Shown here: one piece after another, positions 31,393-40,639 of the stretch
How positions within the stretch are numbered: position 1 is the first letter of the stretch
Layout of the letters: every line of letters begins with the position of its first letter
From: Enterobacter pseudoroggenkampii
Lineage (GTDB): Bacteria; Pseudomonadota; Gammaproteobacteria; Enterobacterales; Enterobacteriaceae
NCBI RefSeq assembly: GCF_026420145.1
Contig: NZ_JAPMLV010000001.1
Location: forward strand, 372,001 to 436,000
Reading direction: 5' to 3'
Length of the DNA stretch: 64,000 nt
Made by a program: the position numbers and the translations under genes
Notes under the pieces: model-generated
Databases searched by the model: none
What the model saw: the letters and a program-made list of their open reading frames with translations, nothing else
Told to the model about the DNA's origin: nothing

Positions 31393-32541
31393 TTACTCAG
31401 TGACGACCTCGTTACCATTAACGATGGTCTTAATAATTTTATAATCGTGTGTGAATGCCGTCAGGTTTGCAACCATACCTGGTGCAATTCCGCCTAGCTG
31501 TTTATCCACGCCCATTGCGCGAGCCGGATAAAGGGTTGCCATACGCAGGACTTCATCAAGCGCAATCCCGCAATGCTCAACCAGGTTACGCACCCCTTCA
31601 ATCATGGTCAAAGAGGAACCACTCAGCGTACCGTTTTCATCAACACACAGTCCATTGCGGTAGTATATTGTTTTACCGGCAAAAATGAACTGCTCAATAT
31701 TTGCACCTGCCGGTGCAGTGGCATCCGTCACCAGACAAAGCTTGTCACCTTTCAGCCGCTTAGCATTGCGAATGTTGGTGTAATCAACGTGTAAGCCGTC
31801 AGCAATAATACCGCAGTAGACGTCTGGCTCATCCAGAATCGCCCCGACCAGACCCGGTTCACGGCCTGTGATATACGGCATGGCGTTGTAAAGGTGCGTC
31901 GCGAAGGTAATGCCCGCGCGGAAACCGGCTTTCGCTTCTTTCAGCGTCGCGTTTGAGTGACCGGCTGAAACGATAATCCCGGCGGCAGCAAGTTTGCTGA
32001 TGACATCCGTACCCGTCATTTCAGGTGCCAGCGTCACTTTGGTGATCACATCGGCGTTGGCACACATGTAGTCAACCAGCTCCGCATCAGGCTTACGCAC
32101 GTAATTCGGGTTATGCGTTCCTTTCTTGACCATGTTCAACCATGGCCCTTCAAGGTGCAGACCCAGCGCCTGATTAGGATGTTTGGCCAGATATTCACGC
32201 ATCACGCGGATACCCTGCTTCATGAGGTCATCACTGCTGGTGATGAGCGTTGGCAGATAGCTGGTGCAGCCCGATTTCTCATTGGCTTTTTGCATGATCT
32301 CCAGCGTTTCGACCGTTACCGCTTCGGCGGTATCATTGAATTGCACACCGCCGCAGCCGTTGAGCTGAACGTCGATGAAACCGGGGGAGATTACTGCTCC
32401 ATTGAGTGAGCGCTGTTCAATCTCCGGCGGCAGTTCTGCCAGCGGGCAAACACGTTCAATCAGGCCATCAGCGATAACAATCGCATGGTCATCCAGAATT
32501 TCATGGCCGGTATAAATCCGACCGTGGGTTAAAGCGTACAT
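31393..32541 (-). CDS. nagA: N-acetylglucosamine-6-phosphate deacetylase
   Basis: NagA removes the acetyl group from GlcNAc-6-P, giving glucosamine-6-P for NagB. This 382-residue amidohydrolase has metal and substrate motifs HLEGPWLN (about 124-131), SAGHSNAT and THLYNAM. The general-base aspartate lies in [10 protein letters not shown]. Length equals E. coli. It lies between nagB and nagC, with an attenuator-like hairpin upstream. Confidence 0.97.
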   Translation of the reverse strand: MYALTHGRIYTGHEILDDHAIVIADGLIERVCPLAELPPEIEQRSLNGAVISPGFIDVQLNGCGGVQFNDTAEAVTVETLEIMQKANEKSGCTSYLPTLITSSDDLMKQGIRVMREYLAKHPNQALGLHLEGPWLNMVKKGTHNPNYVRKPDAELVDYMCANADVITKVTLAPEMTGTDVISKLAAAGIIVSAGHSNATLKEAKAGFRAGITFATHLYNAMPYITGREPGLVGAILDEPDVYCGIIADGLHVDYTNIRNAKRLKGDKLCLVTDATAPAGANIEQFIFAGKTIYYRNGLCVDENGTLSGSSLTMIEGVRNLVEHCGIALDEVLRMATLYPARAMGVDKQLGGIAPGMVANLTAFTHDYKIIKTIVNGNEVVTE

Positions 32542-32554
32542 AACGACCCCCGGT

Positions 32555-32588
32555 TAAAAAAAGCGGCCGCCTCCTGATGAAGAGGCGG
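32555..32588 (-). terminator. Attenuator-like terminator between nagB and nagA
   Basis: CCGCCTC/GAGGCGG with an 8-nt loop is followed on the minus strand by CCGC and a run of T residues. It lies 8 bp after the nagB stop. It probably gives partial readthrough, so that nagB is expressed above nagACD. Confidence 0.7.
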
Positions 32589-32596
32589 TTATTCAA

Positions 32597-33397
32597 TTAC
32601 AGACCTTTAATATTCTCGGCTTCTAACTCGTTGAAGTATTTCAGCGTTTTTACCTTCAGCTCCATCGTGGACGGTTCGTCACAGACGATGACGGATTTCG
32701 GATGCAGCTGCAGGCAGCTGATGGTCCACATATGGTTAACGTTGCCTTCAACGGCAGCCTGGAGCGCCTGCGCTTTCACGCCGCCCAGCACCAGAATCAT
32801 CACTTCTTCGGCATCCAGCAGGGTGCCTACGCCTACGGTCAGGGCGTATTTTGGAACCTGGTTAACATCGCCGTCAAAGAAGCGGGAGTTTGCCACGCGC
32901 GTGTCATGGGTCAGCGTTTTAATACGGGTGCGGGAAGCCAGAGATGACGCCGGTTCGTTAAACGCGATATGACCATCATTACCTACACCACCCATGAACA
33001 GGTGGATCTTACCGTAAGAACGGATTTTTTCTTCATACTGACGGCATTCTGCGTCAATATCCGGCGCGTTTCCATTCAGCAGGTTAATATTTTCAGATGG
33101 AATATCAACGTGATCAAAGAAATTGCGGTGCATAAAGCTATGGTAGCTTTCCGGGTGGTCTTTCGGTAAGCCAACGTATTCATCCATATTGAAGGTGACA
33201 ACATGTTTGAAGCTAACCTGGCCTGCTTTATGCATTTCAACCAGCGCCTTATAGGCTGTCAGCGGCGTGCCGCCTGTTGGAAGTCCAAGAACGAAAGGAC
33301 GATCGGCAGTCGGCTTGAATGCGTTAATGCGGTTTACGATATGGCGAGCGGCCCATTTACCAACTTGTTCAGCAGTTGCCAGGGGAATCAGTCTCAT
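32597..33397 (-). CDS. nagB: Glucosamine-6-phosphate deaminase
   Basis: NagB converts glucosamine-6-P to fructose-6-P and ammonia and is activated allosterically by GlcNAc-6-P. The 266-residue protein carries the active-site region [18 protein letters not shown] (about 135-152) and the catalytic residues in NMDEYVGLP. It is the first gene of nagBACD, divergent from nagE across 329 bp. Confidence 0.97.
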   Translation of the reverse strand: MRLIPLATAEQVGKWAARHIVNRINAFKPTADRPFVLGLPTGGTPLTAYKALVEMHKAGQVSFKHVVTFNMDEYVGLPKDHPESYHSFMHRNFFDHVDIPSENINLLNGNAPDIDAECRQYEEKIRSYGKIHLFMGGVGNDGHIAFNEPASSLASRTRIKTLTHDTRVANSRFFDGDVNQVPKYALTVGVGTLLDAEEVMILVLGGVKAQALQAAVEGNVNHMWTISCLQLHPKSVIVCDEPSTMELKVKTLKYFNELEAENIKGL

Positions 33398-33564
33398 TGT
33401 TCACCTCGAGAGTTAAAGTAGAAGAGTGGGCGGATGGCTATCGGAACCTGATACTTAAGCGTAACCTGGAAACTTTCAGGCCGGATCAATCCGTCTTGAT
33501 TTTTTGAATGATAAAATAAGTTTTCGCTGTTAGCCAGTATAAGGGAGGGTGAATAACGATATTT

Positions 33565-33580
33565 GGTGACAAAAATCACA
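33565..33580. promoter_or_regulatory. CRP-binding site between nagB and nagE
   Basis: GGTGACAAAAATCACA matches the CRP consensus TGTGA-N6-TCACA at all but one position. It sits mid-way in the divergent nagB-nagE region, where E. coli has its CRP site, and would activate both operons. The 329-bp gap holds no gene. Confidence 0.7.
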
Positions 33581-33592
33581 AAAGGTACGCGT

Positions 33593-33613
33593 TTAATTTG
33601 CGATACGAATTAA
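33593..33613. promoter_or_regulatory. NagC operator upstream of nagE
   Basis: TTAATTTGCGATACGAATTAA is a near-perfect palindrome. Its core AATTTGCGATACGAA shares 11 of 15 bases with the site upstream of chiP (AATTCGCGTCGCGAA). The neighbouring genes and the shared core support NagC as the binder. Confidence 0.6.
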
Positions 33614-33726
33614 TTTTTCACACACTCACAATGCCAGTGAATCATCAACTGTATCTATAGTTCGTGACACAATAAAAAAACAGAGCTGAGAACATGCCTT
33701 AAACGGGGTCTCATAGGGGGAAGAAA

Positions 33727-35748
33727 GTGAGTATTCTAGGTTATTTACAAAAGGTTGGTCGCGCACTGATGGTGCCGGTCGCCACGCTGCCTGCCGCAGC
33801 CATCCTGATGGGTGTCGGCTACTGGATCGACCCCAACGGCTGGGGTAATACCAGCGCGCTGGCGGCGTTCTTTATCAAGTCGGGCTCTGCCATTATCGAC
33901 AACATGTCCGTGTTGTTTGCTATTGGTGTGGCTTATGGTATGTCCAAAGACAAAGACGGTGCCGCTGCGCTGACCGGTTTTGTCGGTTTCCTTGTGTTAA
34001 CCACTCTCTGCTCACCGGCAGCGGTGGCCATGATCCAAAAAATCCCGGCGGACCAGGTTCCGGCGGCATTTGGTAAGATCAGTAACCAGTTTGTCGGTAT
34101 CCTTGTGGGTATCATCTCCGCTGAACTGTATAACCGCTTCAGCAGCGTAGAGCTGCCAAAAGCGCTCTCCTTCTTTAGCGGCCGCCGTCTGGTCCCCATC
34201 CTGACCTCGTTTGTGATGATCGTTGTTGCGTTCATCATGATGTACGTCTGGCCGATGATCTTCGACGGTCTGGTGAACTTCGGTGAGCACATCCAGAAAC
34301 TGGGTTCTGTCGGTGCGGGCGTGTACGCGTTCTTTAACCGTCTGCTGATCCCGGTCGGTCTGCACCACGCGCTGAACTCTGTATTCTGGTTCGATGTTGC
34401 CGGTATTAACGATATTCCTAACTTCCTGGGTGGCGCACAGTCCATCGAAGCAGGTAAAGCGGTTGTCGGTATCACCGGTCGTTACCAGGCTGGCTTCTTC
34501 CCGATCATGATGTTTGGTCTGCCGGGAGCTGCGCTGGCTATCTACCACTGCGCACGTCCAGAGAACAAAGCGAAAGTGCTGGGTATCATGATGGCGGGGG
34601 CGTTCGCGGCCTTCTTCACCGGTATCACCGAGCCGCTGGAGTTCTCCTTCATGTTCGTGGCGCCAGTTCTGTATGTGATCCACGCTGTGCTGACCGGTAT
34701 CTCCGTGTTCATCGCTGCCAGCATGCACTGGATTGCCGGTTTCGGCTTCAGTGCGGGTCTGGTGGATATGGTGCTTTCTTCCCGTAACCCGCTGGCAACA
34801 CACTGGTGGATGCTGATTCCACAAGGTCTGGTGTTCTTCGCGATCTACTACATGGTGTTCCGTTTCACTATCACCAAATTCAACCTGATGACCCCGGGTC
34901 GTGAGCTGGCCGTGGCCGGTAGCGAAGCGGATGGTCAGGATGTGAACGTGAGCGGTGCTCAGGATCAGGACGTTTCAGGTCTGGCGCGTCAGTACATCGC
35001 CGCTGTTGGCGGTTCTGACAACCTGACTGGTATCGACGCCTGTATCACCCGTCTGCGTCTGAACGTGAAAGATTCTTCCCTGGTGAACGAAGCGCTGGCC
35101 AAACGTCTGGGTGCTTCCGGTGTTATCCGCCTGAACAAAACCAGCGTGCAGATTATCGTTGGCTTCGTGGCAGAGAAAATTGCTAACGCCATGAAAACCA
35201 CCGGTCCGGTAGCCGCAGCAGAAGCTTCTGCCGCACCTGCCGCCGCGCCAGCGGCTGCAAAACCGCAGGCAGTACCTAACGCCAAAACGGTAGCCGCGCT
35301 GGTTTCACCGGTAACCGGTGAAGTCGTTGCGATTGAGCAAGTGCCTGACGAAGCCTTCGCCAGCAAAGCGGTCGGTGACGGTGTGGCGGTGAAACCAACG
35401 GAAAAAACCGTTGTGTCTCCGGCGGCTGGTACCATCGTGAAAATCTTCAACACCAACCACGCGTTCTGCCTCGAAACCGAAAATGGTGCGGAGATCGTTG
35501 TCCATATGGGTATCGATACCGTTGCGCTGAACGGTCAGGGCTTTACTCGCCTGGTGGAAGAGGGCGCTGAAGTGGTGGCAGGGCAGCCGATTCTGGAAAT
35601 GGATCTGGACTTCCTGAACGCCAACGCGCGCTCCATGATAAGCCCGGTGGTTTGCAGCAACATTGACGACTTCAGCGGTCTGGTCATCCAGGCGAAAGGT
35701 CAGGTTGTTGCGGGTCAAACACCGCTATATGAGATTAAAGGCAAGTAA
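33727..35748 (+). CDS. nagE: N-acetylglucosamine-specific PTS transporter EIICBA
   Basis: NagE imports and phosphorylates GlcNAc in one step. Starting at GTG, it has 673 residues: EIIC membrane domain (about 1-395), EIIB (about 405-490) with the phosphocysteine Cys439 in IDACITRLRL, an Ala/Pro linker, and EIIA (about 520-673) with His593 in IVVHMGIDTV. The EIIA end is nearly identical to my memory of E. coli NagE. The EIIC part (MSILGYLQKVGRALMVPVA, then GVGYWIDPNGW) looks closer to glucose-type permeases, and the protein is longer than the 648-residue E. coli form. GlcNAc specificity is inferred from its position opposite nagB. Confidence 0.9.
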   Translation: MSILGYLQKVGRALMVPVATLPAAAILMGVGYWIDPNGWGNTSALAAFFIKSGSAIIDNMSVLFAIGVAYGMSKDKDGAAALTGFVGFLVLTTLCSPAAVAMIQKIPADQVPAAFGKISNQFVGILVGIISAELYNRFSSVELPKALSFFSGRRLVPILTSFVMIVVAFIMMYVWPMIFDGLVNFGEHIQKLGSVGAGVYAFFNRLLIPVGLHHALNSVFWFDVAGINDIPNFLGGAQSIEAGKAVVGITGRYQAGFFPIMMFGLPGAALAIYHCARPENKAKVLGIMMAGAFAAFFTGITEPLEFSFMFVAPVLYVIHAVLTGISVFIAASMHWIAGFGFSAGLVDMVLSSRNPLATHWWMLIPQGLVFFAIYYMVFRFTITKFNLMTPGRELAVAGSEADGQDVNVSGAQDQDVSGLARQYIAAVGGSDNLTGIDACITRLRLNVKDSSLVNEALAKRLGASGVIRLNKTSVQIIVGFVAEKIANAMKTTGPVAAAEASAAPAAAPAAAKPQAVPNAKTVAALVSPVTGEVVAIEQVPDEAFASKAVGDGVAVKPTEKTVVSPAAGTIVKIFNTNHAFCLETENGAEIVVHMGIDTVALNGQGFTRLVEEGAEVVAGQPILEMDLDFLNANARSMISPVVCSNIDDFSGLVIQAKGQVVAGQTPLYEIKGK

Positions 35749-35772
35749 TCGCTCCTGAGTAGAGTCATGCCT

Positions 35773-35806
35773 TAAGCGGCGGGGGATATCCTCCGCCGCT
35801 TTTTTT
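35773..35806 (+). terminator. Intrinsic terminator of nagE
   Basis: AAGCGGCGG and CCGCCGCTT pair around a central GATATC, followed by eight T residues. It lies 25 bp past the nagE stop. Confidence 0.9.
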
Positions 35807-35917
35807 TGCAGCAAATGCCCCCATTATTTTCTTCAGAGACGTTTTAAGGGTTGTCACTACGTCCGGCTTATAAGATCATACGCCGTTATACGTTGTTTAC
35901 GCTTTGAGGAATCCACG

Positions 35918-37585
35918 ATGAGTGAGGCAGAAGCCCGCCCGAGTAACTTTATTCGTCAGATCATCGATGAAGATCTGGCCAGTGGTAAGCACACCACAAT
36001 CCATACCCGTTTCCCGCCGGAGCCGAACGGCTACCTGCACATCGGGCATGCAAAATCTATCTGCCTGAACTTTGGCATTGCCCAGGACTACCAGGGCCAG
36101 TGCAACCTGCGTTTCGATGACACCAACCCAGTAAAAGAAGACATCGAATACGTTGAGTCCATTAAGAACGACGTGCAGTGGCTGGGCTTCAACTGGTCTG
36201 GCGACATCTGCTACTCCTCTGACTATTTCGATCAGCTGTACGCCTATGCGGTAGAGCTTATCAACAAAGGTCTGGCGTATGTCGACGAGCTGTCTGCTGA
36301 CGAAATCCGCGAATACCGCGGTACGCTGACCGCGCCGGGCAAAAACAGCCCGTTCCGCGATCGCAGCGTGGAAGAGAACCTGGCGCTGTTTGAAAAAATG
36401 CGTGCCGGCGGCTTCGAAGAAGGCAAAGCGTGCCTGCGTGCCAAAATCGACATGGCGTCTCCGTTCATCGTGATGCGCGATCCGGTGCTGTACCGCATCA
36501 AGTTCGCAGAACACCACCAGACCGGTAACAAGTGGTGCATCTACCCGATGTACGACTTTACCCACTGCATCAGCGATGCGCTGGAAGGCATCACTCACTC
36601 GCTGTGTACGCTGGAGTTCCAGGATAACCGTCGTCTGTACGACTGGGTGCTGGATAACATCACCATTCCTGTGCACCCGCGCCAGTACGAGTTCTCTCGT
36701 CTGAATCTGGAATACACCGTGATGTCCAAGCGTAAGCTGAACCTGCTGGTGACCGACAAGCACGTTGAGGGCTGGGATGACCCGCGTATGCCGACCATCT
36801 CCGGTCTGCGCCGTCGTGGTTACACCGCGGCGTCAATCCGTGAATTCTGCAAGCGTATCGGCGTGACCAAGCAGGATAACACCATTGAGATGGCTTCCCT
36901 GGAATCCTGCATTCGTGAAGATCTCAACGAAAACGCCCCGCGCGCGATGGCGGTTATCGACCCGGTGAAACTGGTCATCGAAAACTATCCGCAGGGTGAA
37001 AGCGAGCTGGTCTCCATGCCTAACCATCCGAACAAACCGGAAATGGGAAGCCGTGACGTGCCGTTCAGCGGCGAGATCTGGATTGACCGCGCTGACTTCC
37101 GCGAAGAAGCCAACAAGCAGTACAAGCGTCTGGTGCTGGGTAAAGAAGTGCGTCTGCGTAATGCTTACGTCATCAAAGCCGAGCGCGTTGAAAAAGATGC
37201 GGAAGGGAATATCACCACCATCTTCTGTTCTTATGACGCTGAAACGCTGAGCAAAGATCCTGCTGACGGCCGTAAAGTGAAGGGCGTTATCCACTGGGTG
37301 AGCGCATCCCACGCGCTGCCGGTAGAAATTCGTCTGTACGATCGTCTGTTCAGCGTGCCTAACCCGGGTGCGGCGGAAGACTTCCTGGCGACCATCAACC
37401 CGGAATCGCTGGTGATCAAGCAGGGTTATGCGGAACCTTCTCTGAAAGCCGCTGAAGCGGGCAAAGCGTTCCAGTTCGAACGTGAAGGTTACTTCTGCCT
37501 GGACAGTCGTTACAGCACCGCGGAAAAACCAGTATTTAACCGTACTGTAGGTCTGCGTGATACCTGGACGAAGATCGGCGAATAA
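35918..37585 (+). CDS. glnS: Glutaminyl-tRNA synthetase
   Basis: GlnS is the class I synthetase charging tRNA-Gln; four of its substrate tRNAs are encoded 9 kb away. The 555-residue protein has the HIGH motif in [14 protein letters not shown] (about 34-47), the KMSKS equivalent [10 protein letters not shown] (about 268-277), and C-terminal anticodon-binding beta barrels (about 340-550). It has its own promoter region and terminator. Confidence 0.98.
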   Translation: MSEAEARPSNFIRQIIDEDLASGKHTTIHTRFPPEPNGYLHIGHAKSICLNFGIAQDYQGQCNLRFDDTNPVKEDIEYVESIKNDVQWLGFNWSGDICYSSDYFDQLYAYAVELINKGLAYVDELSADEIREYRGTLTAPGKNSPFRDRSVEENLALFEKMRAGGFEEGKACLRAKIDMASPFIVMRDPVLYRIKFAEHHQTGNKWCIYPMYDFTHCISDALEGITHSLCTLEFQDNRRLYDWVLDNITIPVHPRQYEFSRLNLEYTVMSKRKLNLLVTDKHVEGWDDPRMPTISGLRRRGYTAASIREFCKRIGVTKQDNTIEMASLESCIREDLNENAPRAMAVIDPVKLVIENYPQGESELVSMPNHPNKPEMGSRDVPFSGEIWIDRADFREEANKQYKRLVLGKEVRLRNAYVIKAERVEKDAEGNITTIFCSYDAETLSKDPADGRKVKGVIHWVSASHALPVEIRLYDRLFSVPNPGAAEDFLATINPESLVIKQGYAEPSLKAAEAGKAFQFEREGYFCLDSRYSTAEKPVFNRTVGLRDTWTKIGE

Positions 37586-37611
37586 TATTGCTGCTCTGGT
37601 CAATGAGAGAC

Positions 37612-37641
37612 AAACGCCGCACTGTGCGGCGTTTTTTTATA
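37612..37641 (+). terminator. Intrinsic terminator of glnS
   Basis: AAACGCCGCAC/GTGCGGCGTTT is followed by a T-run, 26 bp past the glnS stop. Confidence 0.9.
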
Positions 37642-37902
37642 TAACGATCAGGGTATTAAGCCAGGGCCTAAAGAGGTGTCATGAAAATATCAGGTCAATG
37701 AGGTGCTACTTATTTTTTAAAAAAAAGTTTGTGCCATTGCGAAAATCAAAAATGTTACATAAAAGGAAAGAGATACCACGTCTACCCACTGAAATACCTG
37801 ATAATTCCCCATCATTCCTCGCCTTCCCGTAAATGTTACAAAGCACTACCAATTATGTGCACTTCGTCATAATCCTGACTTTTGTCCGCTAAAAAGCATT
37901 GA

Positions 37903-37924
37903 TAATTCGCGTCGCGAAAAATAA
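37903..37924. promoter_or_regulatory. NagC operator upstream of chiP
   Basis: TAATTCGCGTCGCGAAAAAT contains the perfect 13-bp palindrome TTCGCGTCGCGAA and shares a core with the nagE operator. In E. coli, NagC represses chiPQ. The 446-bp gap between glnS and chiP also holds an inverted repeat GGTAGTT/AACTACC (37934-37964) and two short T-tailed hairpins just upstream of the chiP start; I see no gene in it. Confidence 0.6.
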
Positions 37925-38012
37925 CCTAAAGACGGTAGTTAATTCGAGGGTATTTAAAACTACCCCTGACCATTTGGTCTTTTTTATTTACGCCGTTTCA
38001 GGCGTTTTAATT

Positions 38013-38026
38013 CGTCAAAGAGGAAT
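38013..38026 (+). promoter_or_regulatory. ChiX sRNA pairing site over the chiP ribosome-binding site
   Basis: CGTCAAAGAGGAAT includes the Shine-Dalgarno AGAGGAA and ends 5 nt before the chiP ATG. It is the exact complement of the ChiX segment AUUCCUCUUUGACG as I recall it from E. coli. ChiX represses chiP by covering its ribosome-binding site, and chitobiose-induced decoy RNA relieves this. The ChiX gene is not in the window. Confidence 0.75.
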
Positions 38027-38031
38027 AATCT

Positions 38032-39429
38032 ATGCGTACGTTCAGTGGCAAACGTAGTGCGCTGGCGCTGGCTATTGCCGGTGTGACAGCAATGTCGGGA
38101 CTTGTGATTGCGCCAGAGGCAAAAGCAGCGGGTTTCATCGAAGATTCTACCCTCACGGGCGGTATTTATTACTGGCAGCGTGAGCGTGACCGTAAAGACG
38201 TCACTGAAGATAAATACAAAACCAACCTTTCTCACTCCACCTGGAACGCCAACCTGGACTTCCAGTCAGGCTATGCCGCGGATATGTTCGGTCTGGATAT
38301 TGCTGCGTTTACCGCGATTGAAATGGCGGAAAACGGCGACAGCGGCCACCCGAACGAAATCGCCTTCTCCTCCAGCAACAAAGCCTATGATGAAGACTGG
38401 TCCGGGGATAAGAGCGGTATAAGCCTTTACAAAGCCGCGGCGAAATTTAAATACGGTCCGGTATGGGCGCGCGGCGGTTATATTCAGCCAACTGGCCAGA
38501 CTCTGTTAGCGCCACACTGGAGCTTTATGCCGGGTACCTATCAGGGTGCGGAAGCGGGGGCTAACTTTGACTACGGTGATGCGGGTGCGTTGAGCTTCTC
38601 CTATATGTGGACCAACGAGTACAAAGCGCCTTGGCACATCGAGATGGACAAGTTCTACCAGAACGATAAAAAAACCAAAGTCGATTACCTGCACTCGCTG
38701 GGCGCGAAATACGACTTCAAAAACGATCTGGTGCTTGAAGCGGCATTTGGTCAGGCACAAGGCTATATCGATCAGTACTTTGCCAAGGCCAGCTATAAGT
38801 TTGATGTCGCGGGTAGCCCGCTGAGTACCAGCTACCAGTTCTACGGTACGCGCGATAAAGTCAGTAACGGTGGGGTCAATGACATTTATGACGGCACCGC
38901 GTGGCTGCAGGCACTCACCTTCGGCTACAAGGTTGGTCAGGTTGATTTGCGTCTGGAAGGCACATGGGTGAAGGCGGAAGGGCAGCAGGGCTACTTCCTG
39001 CAGCGTATGACTCCGACCTACGCCTCCTCCAACGGCCGTCTTGATATCTGGTGGGATAACCGCTCAGACTTCAACGCCGACGGCGAGAAAGCGGTCTTCT
39101 TCGGTGCAATGTACGACCTGAAAAACTGGAACCTGCCTGGCTGGGCGGTGGGCGCTTCTTACGCTTACGCCTGGGACGCAAAACCTGCCGATATGGCAAC
39201 ACCGGACGCATACTACGATCCCAACTATCGCCTGAAAGAGTCTTCCTACAGCCTGGATGCAATCTATACCCTGCAGGATGGCCGCGCGAAAGGCACGATG
39301 TTCAAACTGCACTTCACCCAGTATGACAACCACTCCGATATCCCGAGCTATGCGGGCGGTTACGGCAACATCTTCCAGGATGAACGTGACGTGAAATTCA
39401 TGGTTATCGCCCCATTCACCATCTTCTGA
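38032..39429 (+). CDS. chiP: Chitoporin ChiP (OprD family)
   Basis: ChiP is the outer-membrane channel for chitooligosaccharides. The 465-residue protein has a signal peptide cleaved after PEAKA (residue 33) and an OprD-type beta-barrel rich in alternating aromatic strands, ending in the outer-membrane signature [10 protein letters not shown]. Length is within three residues of my memory of E. coli ChiP. It is cotranscribed with chiQ and controlled by NagC and ChiX sites upstream. Confidence 0.95.
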   Translation: MRTFSGKRSALALAIAGVTAMSGLVIAPEAKAAGFIEDSTLTGGIYYWQRERDRKDVTEDKYKTNLSHSTWNANLDFQSGYAADMFGLDIAAFTAIEMAENGDSGHPNEIAFSSSNKAYDEDWSGDKSGISLYKAAAKFKYGPVWARGGYIQPTGQTLLAPHWSFMPGTYQGAEAGANFDYGDAGALSFSYMWTNEYKAPWHIEMDKFYQNDKKTKVDYLHSLGAKYDFKNDLVLEAAFGQAQGYIDQYFAKASYKFDVAGSPLSTSYQFYGTRDKVSNGGVNDIYDGTAWLQALTFGYKVGQVDLRLEGTWVKAEGQQGYFLQRMTPTYASSNGRLDIWWDNRSDFNADGEKAVFFGAMYDLKNWNLPGWAVGASYAYAWDAKPADMATPDAYYDPNYRLKESSYSLDAIYTLQDGRAKGTMFKLHFTQYDNHSDIPSYAGGYGNIFQDERDVKFMVIAPFTIF

Positions 39430-39473
39430 TAAACGCACTGGCGGGCTGAGTCCCGCCGGTATGGAGACTGTAT

Positions 39474-39806
39474 ATGATGAAAAAAATCGTAGTCGTCGCG
39501 TTGCTGGCATCAGGGCTGGTGGCGTGTGCGCAGACTCAGGCACCAAAAGAGGACTCCCGCCTGAAGGAGGCATATAGCGCCTGCATTAATACTGCGGAAG
39601 GTTCGCCGGAAAAAATTGAAGCCTGTCAGAGCGTGCTAAACGTGCTGAAGAAAGAGAAAGCGCATGAGCAGTTCGCGACGCAGGAAAATGTCCGCGTAAT
39701 GGATTACCAGGCCTGTATCCAGGCGCGTAAAACCGGTAACGATCAGGAAGTGGCGAAGCGTTGCGACCAGATTTGGAAAGAAATTCGAAGCAATAACAGT
39801 AAGTAA
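39474..39806 (+). CDS. chiQ: Chitosugar-induced lipoprotein ChiQ
   Basis: This small lipoprotein of unknown exact role is cotranscribed with chiP. The 110-residue protein has the lipobox LVAC (lipidated Cys18) and four further cysteines in a helical body (AYSACINTAEG, EACQSVLNVL, YQACIQARKTG, AKRCDQIWKEI). Two ATG codons are adjacent; the first lies 7 nt after GGAG and is used here. It is convergent with fur. Confidence 0.92.
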   Translation: MMKKIVVVALLASGLVACAQTQAPKEDSRLKEAYSACINTAEGSPEKIEACQSVLNVLKKEKAHEQFATQENVRVMDYQACIQARKTGNDQEVAKRCDQIWKEIRSNNSK

Positions 39807-39818
39807 CTCGCTGTTATC

Positions 39819-39853
39819 ATGCCCGGTGGCGCTGCGCCACCGGGCATTTTTTT
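39819..39853 (+). terminator. Terminator of chiPQ (REP-like arms)
   Basis: ATGCCCGGTGGCGC/GCGCCACCGGGCAT is followed by a T-run. The arms are those of a REP-type palindrome, so a repeat appears to serve as the terminator. Confidence 0.85.
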
Positions 39854-39856
39854 AGG

Positions 39857-39884
39857 CAAAAAAAAGCCAACCTTACGGCTGGCT
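39857..39884 (-). terminator. Intrinsic terminator of fur
   Basis: AGCCA/TGGCT plus two inner pairs around TTAC is followed on the minus strand by nine T residues. It lies 18 bp past the fur stop. Confidence 0.85.
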
Positions 39885-39902
39885 CAGAGTATGAACACTT
39901 GT

Positions 39903-40349
39903 TTATTTCGCGTCGTGCGCGTGGTCGTCTTCGCGGCAATCGCCTTCAGCACAATGACCGTAAAGGTACAGGCTGTGGTTGGTCAGGCGGATGCCATGAC
40001 GCGCGGCGATTTCACGCTGGCGTGATTCGATGGAATCATCGCTGAATTCAATGACCTTGCCGCAATCGAGGCAGATCAGGTGATCGTGGTGCTGCTGCTG
40101 GGTCAGTTCGAAAACAGATTTACCGCCTTCGAAATTATGACGGGTAACAATGCCCGCGTCATCAAACTGGTTCAGCACGCGATAGACGGTAGCCAGCCCA
40201 ATCTCTTCACCCATGTCGATAAGACGTTTATAAAGGTCTTCCGCACTGACATGGTGATTGTCTGGACCCTGAAGCACTTCAAGGATTTTTAACCGAGGAA
40301 GCGTAACTTTCAGGCCAGCCTTCTTTAATGCGGTATTGTTGTCAGTCAT
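39903..40349 (-). CDS. fur: Ferric uptake regulator Fur
   Basis: Fur is the iron-responsive repressor. The 148-residue protein has an N-terminal winged helix (about 1-82, VTLPRLKILEVLQGPDNHHVS) and a dimerisation/metal domain with HHDHLICLDCGKVIEF and the structural zinc cysteines CGKV and HCAEGDCRED. The start codon overlaps the stop of the leader ORF uof (ATGA), so fur translation is coupled to uof. Confidence 0.98.
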   Translation of the reverse strand: MTDNNTALKKAGLKVTLPRLKILEVLQGPDNHHVSAEDLYKRLIDMGEEIGLATVYRVLNQFDDAGIVTRHNFEGGKSVFELTQQQHHDHLICLDCGKVIEFSDDSIESRQREIAARHGIRLTNHSLYLYGHCAEGDCREDDHAHDAK

Positions 40350-40426
40350 GCGGAATCTGTCCTGTTGCTAAACGATTCACTTCTGTAGGAAGTGACAGAA
40401 AATGCACCTGGGATAATGCGTCTCAT
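40346..40426 (-). CDS. uof: fur leader peptide Uof
   Basis: This 26-codon ORF reads MRRIIPGAFSVTSYRSESF and continues SNRTDSA to a TGA that overlaps the fur ATG by four bases (reading ATGA). In E. coli, uof translation drives fur translation, and the sRNA RyhB represses fur by acting on uof. The coding core closely resembles the E. coli peptide as I recall it. The ATG is embedded in a TATAAT and a Fur box, so only transcripts from a more distant promoter, or readthrough from fldA, would carry the whole ORF. Confidence 0.75.
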   Translation of the reverse strand: MRRIIPGAFSVTSYRSESFSNRTDSA

Positions 40427-40453
40427 TATAGAACTGCCATGGCTAAATGAAAA
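40412..40453 (-). promoter_or_regulatory. fur proximal promoter with Fur box
   Basis: On the minus strand, TTTTCA and TATAAT (40425-40430) are separated by 17 bp. GATAATGCGTCTCATTATA at 40412-40430 matches the 19-bp Fur-box consensus at 14 positions and covers the -10. This supports autoregulation. Confidence 0.65.
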
Positions 40454-40639
40454 CTGCAAGTCTCAGGCAAAATATGCTTATAAAAATGGGGTATCACCAA
40501 CAAACTTGCTCAATGGAAAACCACATTTTATCAGGGAGACATTGTACAGGTCTGGGCGAAAAAGTTAAAAGATTGTAGCGATTAATTTAATCGGTTTGAC
40601 CTGGGGCATGGGCGCAACCGCAGTTGCGCCGCGAAATAA

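Noticed and set aside
37557..37832. 91-codon ORF between glnS and chiP
   Set aside because: It begins inside glnS in another frame and crosses the glnS terminator; low-complexity Lys/Phe/Pro content suggests noncoding DNA.
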